This document shows, piece by piece, positions 8,510-17,055 of a stretch of DNA of 64,000 bases. The notes under the pieces were generated by a model. That model did no database searches and had not been told where the DNA came from. It worked only from the letters and a program-made list of their open reading frames with translations. The DNA is from an uncultured Campylobacter sp. (GTDB taxonomy: Bacteria; Campylobacterota; Campylobacteria; Campylobacterales; Campylobacteraceae). Each line of letters opens with the position of its first letter. Positions within the stretch are counted from its first letter, which is position 1. The translations under genes were made by a program, and so were the position numbers. The stretch spans positions 62,001 through 126,000 of the forward strand of contig NZ_CAURPW010000004.1 in NCBI RefSeq assembly GCF_963526985.1, in the 5' to 3' direction.

Positions 8510-8578
8510 TCTCGCCGAATCAAATTTAACCCGGCGAGATTTTATCAAATTTAAGCCGCAGATTTTAGCTTGCGGCTT
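8510..8578 (-). terminator. Double hairpin after torA
   Basis: Two hairpins in tandem: AAGCCGCA (8553-8560) with TGCGGCTT (8571-8578), and TCTCGCCG (8510-8517) with CGGCGAGA (8532-8539). The first begins six bases past the torA stop. T-runs are short, so termination efficiency is uncertain. In the plus direction the second hairpin is followed by TTTTA. Confidence 0.55.
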
Positions 8579-8583
8579 TGAAT

Positions 8584-11142
8584 TTAAGCAAATTTCGGAT
8601 CGCTAAACGCCGTTAGCTCAGGCGCCTTGCCCGTAAATTTCTCGATATTTACGAGCGCGGTGTGGCTGATGTTGCCGTTTGCTAGCTTGCTAGTCGGGAT
8701 ATCGATGGTTAGTACGTTTGGCGAGCCGTTTTTGCAAAGACCCGCGTCAAATCCATCATACCATACGCCCTCAGCAAGCTTAACTACGCCCTCTTTGATA
8801 TCTTGCGTCACGTATGCGCCCGCTAGCGCTTCGCCGCGCGCGTTAAATACCCTAACCAAATCGCCTGTTTTTATGCCTTTTTTCGCGGCGTCTTTAGGGT
8901 GTATCCAGATTGGCTCGCGGTTTGCTATCGCGTAGTTTTCGCGCAGAGAGGTTTGGTTTAGCTGCGAGTGGAGGCGATCGGTAGGATGCGGGCTTAGCAT
9001 GTGTAGCTCGGCAGGTTTATCTTTCATACCTAGCCACTCGATCGGCTCAAACCACATCGGATGTGCGCCGCAGTCGTCATAGCCCATTTTCTCGATGGTT
9101 TCGGAGTAAATTTCGATTAGGCCGCTTGGCGTTCCTAGCGGATTTAGTACCGGATCCTCTCTAAACTCGCCAAATCTCACCCACGTATCGCTCTCGGGCG
9201 TCGAAGCAAAAGTTACCGGCTTATTTTCGTTCCAAAACTCCTCAAACGGCTTCATATCCGTTTCAAAATCAGGTATAGCCTTGACCTGCTCGTACGCCGC
9301 GCCGTAGTACTCTTTGATCCAGTCAAATTCATCCTTGCCGTTATCTGTGTAGGCTACGACTAAATTTTTAGCGTACGCCTTGCAAAGATCGACGAAAATT
9401 TGATAATCGTCGCGCGCTTCGCCGTATTTTTCCACAACTTGTTTCATCGGCACGATGTTCATATTCGAGTAGTCGCCCGTCATCGTGACGTCGTTGCGCT
9501 CGTATGCCGTAGTAGTCGGAAATACTATATCGGCCATCTTAGCCGTAGGCGTCCAATAAGCTTCGTTTACGACTACCGTGCGAGGTTTGCGCCACGCTTC
9601 TAGCAGGCGGTTGGTTTCTTGATGGTGGGCTAAAGGATTGCCGCCGACCCAGTAGATAAAGTCGATATCGGGATACGTTATTTTCTTGCCGTCGTGATCG
9701 ATCACTTTGCCCGGATTTAGCAGAGCGTCCGCGATACGAGCGACAGGGAATGCATAGTTTGTCGCTTTTTGCAGCCAGCTTTGACCCGTACCAGAAGCGG
9801 CTGCGGCTTTAGCGACGAAGCGGCCGTTTGCGTCAAATTCTCCGCTATCCGTACCAATAAACTCGCCCTCGTCGTTAAATTTACCCACGCTTGCGCTATT
9901 TACGCCGCCGATGACCGCGCCTTTGCAAGTCGGAGCGCCGCCGTTTGAGTAGTGGTAGCTAAGGCCAAAACCTCCGCCAGCAAGCCCGATCTGTCCTAGC
10001 ATCGCCGCCAATGTCACCATCGCCCAGTGCGGCTGTTCGCCGTGATGCGCGCGCTGCATACCCCAACCACTCATTATCATCGTGCGGTTAGCAGCGAAGG
10101 TATCGGCAAGCTCTTTAATGAGGCTTGCTTTTAGACCGCAAATTTTGCTCGCCCACTCCAAATTTTTAGGCGTGCCGTCGGTTTTACCGAGCAGATACGG
10201 CAGGAATTTATCAAAGCCGCTCGTGTAGGTTTCGATGAAGTTTTTATCGTATTTGCCGCTCTCGTATAGGTAGTGCATCATGCCTAGCATCATCGCGGTG
10301 TCGGTGTTTGGCACCGGAGCGATCCACTGGGCCTTATCAAAGTACTGCGCCGTTTCGGTTCTGATTGGGTCGATTATTATGACTTTTATGTCGCTGCGTT
10401 TTTTTAGCTCTTCAAAGTACTTAAAACCCTGCTCGTCGGTACTAGTCCACGCTATGCGTAGCGTTGCCATAGGGTTTGCGCCCCAGATGACGACTACTTT
10501 TGAGTTTTCTAGTACCACAGGCCAGCTGGTTTGCTGCTCGTAGACCTCGATGCTGCCCACGACGTGAGGCATGATGACCTGGCTAGCGCCCGTAGAATAA
10601 TCGCCCAGAGACCCCACGAATCCGCCGCTAAGGTTCATAAATCTATGAAGTAAAATTCGCGAGTTATGCACGTTGCCGCTTGATTTCCAGCCGTAACTAC
10701 CCGCAAACACGCCCTCTAGGCCCTTTTGTTTTCTCGTCTTTTTTAGCTCTCTAGCTACTAGCTTTATCGCGTCTTCGTAGCGTACGCGCACCCACTCGTC
10801 TTTGCCCCTTAGCTCCGGTTTTGGCGAGTCCGGATTTTGCAAGTAACTTTTGCGCACCATCGGGTATTTTATGCGTGATTTATAGACCATATCGGCGGTG
10901 TAGTGCTGTAACGGATTATACACTTCGCTCGTTTTTTGAAACGGCTCTGATTTTACGATCTTGCCGTCTTTGACGCTAACTTTTAGCATGCCCCAGTGAG
11001 CAGCCGTTAGCACCTCGCCGTTACGCACGTTTGCCGTATTTAGCTCGGCACCGAGTAAATTTGACGCCGTTACGCTAGAAAACAAAGGAGCCGCCGCAAG
11101 CGCCGCTCCGCCTTTTAATACATTTCGTCTTTGTAGGTTCAT
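8584..11142 (-). CDS. torA: TorA-type molybdopterin oxidoreductase (TMAO/S- or N-oxide reductase), 852 aa
   Basis: Periplasmic bis-MGD reductase of the DMSO/TMAO/biotin sulfoxide reductase family. The N-terminus carries a twin-arginine signal (RRNVLKGGAALAAAPL, residues 5-20). The motif GDYSTGASQVIMPHVVG (near residue 180) contains the Ser expected to ligate molybdenum in this subfamily. No Fe-S cysteine cluster is present near the N-terminus, as in TorA and DorA. Length is normal. AGGAGAG precedes the ATG. The gene follows a monohaem cytochrome c gene at 11548 in the same direction, the arrangement of C. jejuni Cj0265c-Cj0264c, which reduces TMAO and DMSO. The two genes are separated here by about 400 bases. 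Confidence 0.9.
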   Translation of the reverse strand: MNLQRRNVLKGGAALAAAPLFSSVTASNLLGAELNTANVRNGEVLTAAHWGMLKVSVKDGKIVKSEPFQKTSEVYNPLQHYTADMVYKSRIKYPMVRKSYLQNPDSPKPELRGKDEWVRVRYEDAIKLVARELKKTRKQKGLEGVFAGSYGWKSSGNVHNSRILLHRFMNLSGGFVGSLGDYSTGASQVIMPHVVGSIEVYEQQTSWPVVLENSKVVVIWGANPMATLRIAWTSTDEQGFKYFEELKKRSDIKVIIIDPIRTETAQYFDKAQWIAPVPNTDTAMMLGMMHYLYESGKYDKNFIETYTSGFDKFLPYLLGKTDGTPKNLEWASKICGLKASLIKELADTFAANRTMIMSGWGMQRAHHGEQPHWAMVTLAAMLGQIGLAGGGFGLSYHYSNGGAPTCKGAVIGGVNSASVGKFNDEGEFIGTDSGEFDANGRFVAKAAAASGTGQSWLQKATNYAFPVARIADALLNPGKVIDHDGKKITYPDIDFIYWVGGNPLAHHQETNRLLEAWRKPRTVVVNEAYWTPTAKMADIVFPTTTAYERNDVTMTGDYSNMNIVPMKQVVEKYGEARDDYQIFVDLCKAYAKNLVVAYTDNGKDEFDWIKEYYGAAYEQVKAIPDFETDMKPFEEFWNENKPVTFASTPESDTWVRFGEFREDPVLNPLGTPSGLIEIYSETIEKMGYDDCGAHPMWFEPIEWLGMKDKPAELHMLSPHPTDRLHSQLNQTSLRENYAIANREPIWIHPKDAAKKGIKTGDLVRVFNARGEALAGAYVTQDIKEGVVKLAEGVWYDGFDAGLCKNGSPNVLTIDIPTSKLANGNISHTALVNIEKFTGKAPELTAFSDPKFA

Positions 11143-11154
11143 TTTTCTCTCCTA

Positions 11155-11181
11155 TTTTTACTTCTCGTTTTTTACTTCTCG
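11155..11181. repeat. Tandem 13-bp direct repeat upstream of torA
   Basis: TTTTTACTTCTCG occurs twice, at 11155-11167 and 11169-11181, a 14-base period just upstream of the torA ribosome site. It may be a regulatory site or a slipped duplication. Confidence 0.5.
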
Positions 11182-11547
11182 GCCGAACGAAGTCCGACCT
11201 GCGAGCGGAAGCGCAAGCGCTCCCTGCACCCACCTAAAGTCCCTACTGCGTAGGGTACCCTGTTTTACTTCGCAGACCGGCAAAGCCAGTCTTTTGCACG
11301 GGCTCAAATTTAACCGCCCTCTCGTCCGGCGAGTCAAATTTGACGGCTAAAACTAGCCGCAAAATGCCCCTCAAATTTAGCGCACATCTCGTCTTACGCG
11401 CTAAATTTACCATCCGCCAAACCTTCAAATTCGGCGTTTTAAAAAATGACCGCTTCGCCGCGACTTTTATAAAATTTAGCTCCCGCAAATATCGTCCGTT
11501 TTGGGGCGCATTAAGCGTAAATCCTCGTCAAATTTACGCACCGCTTT
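11182..11547. other. Long spacer between the cytochrome c gene and torA
   Basis: No convincing gene. It contains a tight hairpin CCCTAC-TGC-GTAGGG (11241-11255) next to the palindrome GGGTACCC, and several AAATTT motifs. An 81-codon minus-strand frame (11243-11488) lacks a ribosome site and family resemblance. The hairpin could attenuate transcription between the two genes or allow separate torA expression. Confidence 0.5.
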
Positions 11548-12126
11548 TTACTTTTTCGCCACGTTCACATCGGCAGAGTGCTTTTGCAAGTACTGTATCA
11601 CCAGCCACTCGTCGTCTTTGCCGATCGCCGTTCGTGCGATCATCGATTTTAGCAGGTTAGGCCACTGATTTGCCTTGTAGTGCGTGGTTTGATGTAGCGA
11701 ATGGCACACTCCGCAGCTCTCTTTGTAAAGCTCGCCGCCCTTAGCAAAAAGTCCGCCTAGATCGCTCGTAAAGCCGTCTTTTTGCGCATAGACCACGGTC
11801 TCGACCTCGTCCCATTTGCCGTTAGCACCCTTTTTTACAACCTTTATCTCTGGCGTCGCAGTTTTGGCAAACGCAACGGCGATGACGCGCTCAGAGTCGC
11901 TAAAGTAAACGACGTTGCTAACGGCGGGATTTTGGTAGCCCTTAACGGAGATTTTCACGCGGTCACCCTCGTTCGCTAGTATTTTTACGGCATTAGTCGG
12001 CAAGAGCCTACCTATGCTTTTTTGCGACGTCGCGTCGGCATAGACGTCTTTTACCGACGAGCTATACACCTCGCCCGCCGCAAATAGCGAACAGGCGAGC
12101 AGGCTTGATAGTAGGATTTTTTTCAT
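11548..12126 (-). CDS. Monohaem cytochrome c, electron donor to TorA, 192 aa
   Basis: Signal peptide at residues 1-17 (MKKILLSSLLACSLFAA). The haem-binding motif CGVCH is at residues 138-142 and a likely axial Met is in KSMIARTAI (Met162). The N-terminal 120 residues form a non-haem domain, as in the C. jejuni TorC-like protein Cj0265c. It should pass electrons from the quinol pool to the molybdoenzyme in the periplasm. AAGGGAG lies seven bases before the ATG. It is expressed from a promoter with TATAAT at 12162-12157, next to a striking direct repeat. Confidence 0.88.
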   Translation of the reverse strand: MKKILLSSLLACSLFAAGEVYSSSVKDVYADATSQKSIGRLLPTNAVKILANEGDRVKISVKGYQNPAVSNVVYFSDSERVIAVAFAKTATPEIKVVKKGANGKWDEVETVVYAQKDGFTSDLGGLFAKGGELYKESCGVCHSLHQTTHYKANQWPNLLKSMIARTAIGKDDEWLVIQYLQKHSADVNVAKK

Positions 12127-12156
12127 TTTACTCCCTTAAATTTAAAATGTAAAAAG

Positions 12157-12188
12157 ATTATATAAGAAAAGTATGATGAAAGTATGAT
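12157..12188 (-). promoter_or_regulatory. Promoter of the cytochrome c/torA unit with adjacent direct repeats
   Basis: Minus-strand TATAAT at 12162-12157. Immediately upstream, AAAGTATGAT occurs twice on the plus strand (12168-12177 and 12179-12188), an 11-base period occupying about the -20 to -40 region. Tandem half-sites one helical turn apart are typical of OmpR-class response regulators. The regulator is unknown. Confidence 0.6.
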
Positions 12189-12393
12189 TTTATGAAATTA
12201 AGATTTTATATTTGCGCGGTTCATGCCCTAAATTTGCAAGCAAAATTTACAAATTTAGCGGTAAAAGCTTACGAAAAAATACTAATCTTAGTTTTAAATT
12301 TTAAAAGCGAATTCGGCGAGATTACTAAAAGTAAAATTTAAAGCGGTAGCCCGCAAAACGCCCGAAATTTAGGACGGTTTGCGAGCCAAAAAA

Positions 12394-13320
12394 TTACTCC
12401 GCGCTATAGCTTGAGAGCATATCAAAAGTAGGCGCAAAAAATAGCGCTCCGGTGACCGGCGTGCTAAAATCAAGCAATCTATCGTAGTTACCGCGCGGCT
12501 CGCCGATAAACATCTTATTTAGCATCGCTTCAAGCGTCGAAAACGTGCTAGCGTACGCGATAAAGTACGTCCCCGTCACGCTTCCCTCGACAAAAGGCAT
12601 ATTTCCGCGAACGACTTTTTTATCGTCTCCTACGTTTGCCGCAGCGGAGTGCGAGTTACTAGGCTTTTCATCCTCGCTCATCTCGATGTCGTCTGCTTTC
12701 GTGCGGCCGATGACCTTTTCTTGCTCGCTCACGCTAGTTGCGTTCCACTCTCTCATTTTGTGTTTATATTTTTGTACGAACACGTAGCTTCCGCCCTTAA
12801 ATTTCGCGTCCTCGTCGCCGACTTTGGCAAAAAAGTCCCTATCCTCGCCGTTTGGATTTTCCGTACCGTCTACAAAGCCGATGATCGCCCTGCCGTCGTG
12901 ATACTTAAATCCCTGAGTTTCGTCTGCGAGTTTGGCAAATTTAAAAAGTTCGGCCTTTATGTTTTGCGCCATATCAAAGCAGTCCGCCGCATCAAGCGCT
13001 CTAATATGCACGTGGATATCGCCCGCGGTGCTCACGGCTTCGTGTTTATCGCCTTTTATCGCTTTAAAATTTACAAGCTCTTTTGGTAGCGGTTGCGGGA
13101 GTCCTAGTTTTAGCCACGCGTCGTGCCCGACGGCAATAACGCAGTTTACGTTCGCCTCCGCGCCAAACCTCACTTTTGCCGTTTTGTTTAAATTTACGAC
13201 CAAAGCGCAAAGCCTCTCAAAGCCCTTTTTACAGGCGTTTTCATCGCCGCTTAGCAGCCAAGTTTGAAAGACGGTGTTGTTTCCAGGCGCCTGCGTTACT
13301 TCTTGTGAATTTACTTGCAT
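12394..13320 (-). CDS. Dyp-type haem peroxidase, 308 aa
   Basis: Dye-decolourising-peroxidase family, YfeX-like branch. The distal GxxDG motif is GFVDG (residues 148-152). The probable proximal haem ligand is His224 in PSNSHSAAANV, followed by Arg238 in KKVVRGNMPF. There is no signal peptide and length is normal, so it is cytosolic. It uses H2O2 to oxidise substrates, possibly porphyrins; the physiological substrate is unsettled for the family. AAGGAG precedes the ATG, and TATAAT lies at 13351-13346. It is transcribed divergently from the phosphoesterase pair. Confidence 0.92.
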   Translation of the reverse strand: MQVNSQEVTQAPGNNTVFQTWLLSGDENACKKGFERLCALVVNLNKTAKVRFGAEANVNCVIAVGHDAWLKLGLPQPLPKELVNFKAIKGDKHEAVSTAGDIHVHIRALDAADCFDMAQNIKAELFKFAKLADETQGFKYHDGRAIIGFVDGTENPNGEDRDFFAKVGDEDAKFKGGSYVFVQKYKHKMREWNATSVSEQEKVIGRTKADDIEMSEDEKPSNSHSAAANVGDDKKVVRGNMPFVEGSVTGTYFIAYASTFSTLEAMLNKMFIGEPRGNYDRLLDFSTPVTGALFFAPTFDMLSSYSAE

Positions 13321-13345
13321 TTTTTCTCCTTAAAATTTTGGCCCG

Positions 13346-13351
13346 ATTATA
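13346..13351 (-). promoter_or_regulatory. -10 element of the Dyp peroxidase gene
   Basis: TATAAT on the minus strand, 26 bases upstream of the ATG. Next to it is the palindrome-like CCTAAATTTTAGG (13352-13364), which could be an operator. Confidence 0.45.
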
Positions 13352-13473
13352 CCTAAATTTTAGGACGGGCGCGGTATTTTTAAGCGTGTTATTATCTAAA
13401 TAGAGTAAAATCAACCCGCCTTTATTCTCGCATTAACCCAAAATTTCCGCAAATTTAATTCAAAAGAGTAAAA

Positions 13474-14160
13474 ATGTTAAAAATTAAACGCATAAACGAA
13501 AGCGATTTCGAGCGGATTTTCGTATTCGGCGACCTGCACGGCTGCCTTGGACTATTTGACGCGATGCTTGAAAAGATAAATTTAACTAAAAACGACCTAA
13601 TAGTAATCCTAGGCGATAGCTGCGACAGAGGCGAGGATAGCATCGGGCTATATCTGCGCTACGCCGAGCTCATCGCGCAAGGACGGCAAATTTTACACGT
13701 TAGAGGCAACCACGAGGATATGCTTTATAAAGCTATTTTCGAGGATGACGCGCAGAGTTATTACACGTGGATAAATAACGGCGGCGAAGAGACGATAAAA
13801 AGCGCAAAGGCTCACGGATTTACGGACATTCCGCCGGCGGTTAAAGAATTTATAGAGCAGATGCCTCATATCGTAAGCTCCGAGCAAAGCTTGTTCGTTC
13901 ACGCCGCGTATAATCCTAAAATTTCGCTAGAACGCCAAGACGAGGACTACGTAATGTGGCGAAGGGCGCCGTTTTGGCTAGATAAAGACGCGGGCAAAAA
14001 GATATACTTCGGACACACTCCAAATCGCGACAACGAAATCCGCGATAAAGGAAACGGCGTGTTTGCGATGGACTGCGGCGCTGTGTTTTTCGGACGGCTG
14101 GTTATAATGGAAATAAAAAGCGGCGAAAAATTCGAAGTAGGTTTAAGGAGGCAAAAATGA
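13474..14160 (+). CDS. Calcineurin-like Ser/Thr-type metallophosphoesterase, 228 aa
   Basis: All metal-binding motifs of the PPP/bacterial PrpA group are present: GDLHG (19-23), GDSCDRG (47-53), GNHED (78-82), a His in the SLFVHAAYNP block and FGHTP (near residue 180). Related enzymes include serine/threonine phosphatases and Ap4A hydrolases; the substrate cannot be decided. No signal peptide. It overlaps the next phosphoesterase gene by four bases (ATGA), so the two are co-translated. Confidence 0.85.
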   Translation: MLKIKRINESDFERIFVFGDLHGCLGLFDAMLEKINLTKNDLIVILGDSCDRGEDSIGLYLRYAELIAQGRQILHVRGNHEDMLYKAIFEDDAQSYYTWINNGGEETIKSAKAHGFTDIPPAVKEFIEQMPHIVSSEQSLFVHAAYNPKISLERQDEDYVMWRRAPFWLDKDAGKKIYFGHTPNRDNEIRDKGNGVFAMDCGAVFFGRLVIMEIKSGEKFEVGLRRQK

Positions 14161-14807
14161 CTTATTTTACGTCGGATTTGCATTTCGGACACGCAAATAT
14201 CATGAAATTTCATCCAAATTTTAGGAAATTTCAAAACATAAACGATATGGATAATACGCTAATCCGCCTTTGGAATTCGCGCGTAAATCCATGCGACGAG
14301 GTTTATAATCTAGGCGACGTCAGCTTTCACAAGGACTTTGAGCAGACGCTTAAAATTTTAAAACGCCTAAACGGCAAGCACGTTTTGATTTTAGGCAATC
14401 ACGACCAAGAAATTCGCAAGCGCGCGGACGAGCTTTTAGCGATGCGCAAAAACGATAACAACGCGCTGTTTGAAGAGATTTGCGACTACAAGGAGCTGGC
14501 GCTAAAACACGGCGGCGAGAGTTTTAGGCTAGCGCTTTTTCACTATCCCGTCTGCGAGTGGAACGGCGGCCATCACGGCGCTATCCACCTTTACGGGCAT
14601 ATCCACGCAAACGTAGCGAAGATAAAGGGCAAGGCGCTAAACGTCGGCTACGACCTGCACGGCAAAATTTTAGAATTCGGCGAAATTTTGGACTTCGTAA
14701 AGGACTTGCCGCCCTACTCGCACGGAGGCAATCAATTCGGCGAAAACGAGGATGAGGGCGTAAGAGCGCAAAAGATCAAAGGCTTTTTACGGCTAATCAA
14801 CAAGTAA
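14157..14807 (+). CDS. Metallophosphoesterase (YfcE/MJ0936-like), 216 aa
   Basis: A second calcineurin-fold phosphoesterase with motifs TSDLHFGHANIM (residues 4-15), LGDVSFH, LGNHDQEIRKR, and the paired HYPVCEW and LYGHIHANV at the C-terminal metal site. It belongs to the small cytosolic phosphoesterases of unknown substrate. A strong AAGGAGG lies before the ATG within the preceding gene. It sits in an operon with the PrpA-like gene, giving a pair of different phosphoesterases. Confidence 0.85.
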   Translation: MTYFTSDLHFGHANIMKFHPNFRKFQNINDMDNTLIRLWNSRVNPCDEVYNLGDVSFHKDFEQTLKILKRLNGKHVLILGNHDQEIRKRADELLAMRKNDNNALFEEICDYKELALKHGGESFRLALFHYPVCEWNGGHHGAIHLYGHIHANVAKIKGKALNVGYDLHGKILEFGEILDFVKDLPPYSHGGNQFGENEDEGVRAQKIKGFLRLINK

Positions 14808-15115
14808 CGCTAGATCAAATTTCGCGTAAATTTAAGCGGTAAGCCAAAATCGCCGTTTTGACGGACGAATTAAGAAGCTTTGATGTTTATTTTAACGCAA
14901 GGCAAATCGGTGCGAACAAGATAAAAAATAACCGCAAACTAGGCGCGCAGGGTGCGGTAACCGCAAAGCCGGCCGATAAAAGGCGGATTTTGGCGCCTCG
15001 TATCGCTTTAAATTTGAGCCGTTTATTTAATCGCGCTTAAATTTTGCCGCCGTCTTGCTAAGGGTCGGCGATCCTAAAAATGCGCCGAATTTTATTTTTT
15101 AAGCCGTAAAACGCA
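14808..15115. other. Intergenic region between phosphoesterase and response-regulator genes
   Basis: About 300 bases between convergent genes. A 60-codon plus-strand frame (14858-15040) starts with TTG, has no ribosome site and a composition typical of translated spacer, so I do not call it. Confidence 0.5.
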
Positions 15116-15156
15116 AAAAGCTTAATCTTTAAAATTAGATTTAGTTTTAAGCTTTT
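15116..15156 (-). terminator. Terminator of the response-regulator gene
   Basis: AAAAGCTTAA (15116-15125) pairs with TTAAGCTTTT (15147-15156), with additional inner pairing AATCT/AGATT. On the minus strand the stem ends in TTTTT. It begins six bases beyond the stop at 15162 and could work in both directions. Confidence 0.6.
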
Positions 15157-15161
15157 GAGCT

Positions 15162-15890
15162 TCAAATGTAGCAGATTTTACTCACCGTTCGCCCGCCTTG
15201 CCCGTCCAAAATCAGCGCATATCCGCTGCCCTGCGCGTTTTGGATGAGTTCGGGGTAGAGCTTTTTGCGTAGTTTATAGACGAAGCTTCGTATAGCATCA
15301 GCCGTGCAGCTACCCTCCTGCCAGACGCACGCCTCGATCATCTCAAAGCTCACGACGCGTCCCTGATTTTTTAGAAAAAGATGGAGTAAATTTTGCTCTT
15401 TTTTCGTTAGCGCCACGGGCCGTCCGTCCTTTGTTAGCTGTCTGCTAAAGGCGTTAAATTTAAAGCCGTTTTTTAAATCGACCTGGGCAAAATCGTTTTT
15501 AAATTTATTCGCCGCAAAGCTCATTTGCATGATTAGATCGCGCTTTTCAAACGGCTTTTTTAGTACGCCAAAGCTTCCTAGCTCTATCGCACTAAGCATG
15601 TTTTCGTCGCTATCATATGCGGTGAGAAAAATAATAGGCACGTCTTTATCCAGCCCCCTGATGCGAGCCGCCATCTCAAGCCCGTTCATATGCGGCATGT
15701 TGATGTCGGAAAGCACCAAATTTACGCCCTTTGCTTCAAAAACTTCCAGCGCTTCTTTGGCGTTTGCGCAGGCGTAAACCTCGCTCACGTAGTTTTCGAC
15801 CGATATTTTGATGCTTTCGCGCAGGCTCTCGTCGTCCTCGACGATGAGTAAATTTACGCCGTTTAAGATATTTTTTATTTTGCTATACAC
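15162..15890 (-). CDS. OmpR-family response regulator, 242 aa
   Basis: The receiver domain has acidic residues ED-D at 18-20, the phospho-acceptor Asp62 in LVLSDINMP, Thr in FLTAYDSD and Lys in VLKKPFEK. The C-terminal winged-helix DNA-binding domain has VALTKKEQNLLHLFL and a recognition helix around AIRSFVYKLRKKL. The start is GTG at 15890 with GAGG seven bases upstream. It lies 65 bases after a histidine kinase gene that is split by a frameshift, so the natural partner may be non-functional. Target genes are unknown. Confidence 0.88.
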   Translation of the reverse strand: MYSKIKNILNGVNLLIVEDDESLRESIKISVENYVSEVYACANAKEALEVFEAKGVNLVLSDINMPHMNGLEMAARIRGLDKDVPIIFLTAYDSDENMLSAIELGSFGVLKKPFEKRDLIMQMSFAANKFKNDFAQVDLKNGFKFNAFSRQLTKDGRPVALTKKEQNLLHLFLKNQGRVVSFEMIEACVWQEGSCTADAIRSFVYKLRKKLYPELIQNAQGSGYALILDGQGGRTVSKICYI

Positions 15891-15955
15891 GCTAGCCTCG
15901 TTTCTTGCTTGCCTTTCTTAAGTTTGCAAACTAATTTTCAAATTTATCGCCTCGT

Positions 15956-17055
15956 CTAAATTTCGCCTAAAAATAGCGTAAATTTAGTCGGATTCGCCGC
16001 GCTTTCAAGCTCCAGCGCGCCGCCTAGCTTTTTTACGGCGAGCTCCCTAGCTACGTTTAGCCCCGTGCCCGTGCCCATATTTTTCGTCGTAAAAAACGGC
16101 TCGAAAATTTTATCGCTATCTGCCTTGACTCCGCCGCCGTTATCGCTCACGCTCACGCAAAATAGCTCGCCAGCCCTCTTTAGCTCGATCAAAATTTGCG
16201 GCGTTTCGCATCCGCTTTCAACTAGCGCGTCCTTGGCGTTTGAGAGCAAAGAGAGCAAGATCTGCCTCACATAGCTAGCGATGCTTTTTAGCTCGCATTT
16301 GCCGCTACTGCTAGCAAATTTTAGCTCGATACCGTGAGAGTTTAGCTCTGGCCGCACTATCAAAATAAGCTCGTTTATGATATTAGCGAGGTCAAATTTC
16401 GCCGCACCCTCGCCGCTGGCGTAAAAATTTCTAAACGCCTTTATCGTTTCGTCCATGAGTCTTAGGCTCTTTTTGCAGGCTGCGATTTGAGCCGGTATGC
16501 GTTCAAACTCGCCCTCGCGCGCGCACTCCTCGATATTATCCAGATACAGCCCCAGCGCGCTTAGAGGCTGGCGCTGCTGATGCGAGATGGAGTTTATCAT
16601 CTCGCCCACCAGCGCGGTTTTGGCGTGAACTAGCACCGAGCGCCTATGCTCAAGCTCTTTTTTTCGAGCTCCGCTTCGTGCGTGACGTCGGTAGCCGCGA
16701 GGATAAACCCGTCAAATTTCACCCCGCCCTCAAGCACGTTTGAGACGTTTAGCCTGAAGCATTTTTGGTCCTTTTTTACTATAAAATCTCTCGAGTTTAG
16801 CGGGCTATTTTTGAGATTTTCAAAGCTTTTTAGCTCGCTAAGACCTTGCGCCGCAGCGATCATCTCGTCAAATTTCGCTCCGTAAAAAACCTTGGGCGCT
16901 AGAGCGAAAATCCGCTCGAATTTTTTATTTATAAATTTAATTACGCCTTTTTTGTCCGCGTACAAAAGCCCCAAATTTAGCGTCTTGGCAAAAGCCCGCG
17001 CGACCTCGCTAGGCCCGCTTGCGTTATTCTTTATAGCCCGCGATGTCAAGCCCAA
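15956..17055 (-). pseudogene. PAS sensor histidine kinase, split by a frameshift in a homopolymer
   Basis: Two overlapping frames make up one kinase. The upstream frame (17055-16630, about 141 codons, TTG start inside the end of ribBA) has a PAS domain (GLLYADKKGVIKFINKKFERIF...) and ends LEKKSLSIGARC. The downstream frame (16636-15956) has the dimerisation motif SISHQQRQPLSAL, an N-box LLSNAKDAL, and G-boxes DNGGGV and GTGTGLNVAREL. They join perfectly if one A is added to the run of seven As (plus-strand T7, 16658-16664), reading EKKELEHRRSVLVHAK. No membrane segment is evident, so it is probably a cytosolic sensor. It may be phase-variable, decayed, or a sequencing error. Confidence 0.7.
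16658..16664. repeat. T7 (A7 on coding strand) tract at the kinase frameshift
   Basis: Seven consecutive Ts; eight would restore the kinase frame. The upstream stop TAG and a GTG in the downstream frame overlap at 16630-16636, so translational restart is conceivable. Confidence 0.7.

Noticed and set aside
11243..11488. 81-codon minus-strand frame between torA and the cytochrome gene
   Set aside because: No ribosome site, no domain, and Lys/Arg/Phe-rich composition typical of translated AAATTT spacer.
14858..15040. 60-codon plus-strand frame after the phosphoesterases
   Set aside because: TTG start without a ribosome site; Arg/Lys/Ala-rich sequence of spacer type.
16636..16690. Programmed frameshifting at the A7 tract as the normal mode of kinase expression
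   Set aside because: No slippery heptamer plus downstream structure was evident; phase variation, decay or sequencing error are simpler.
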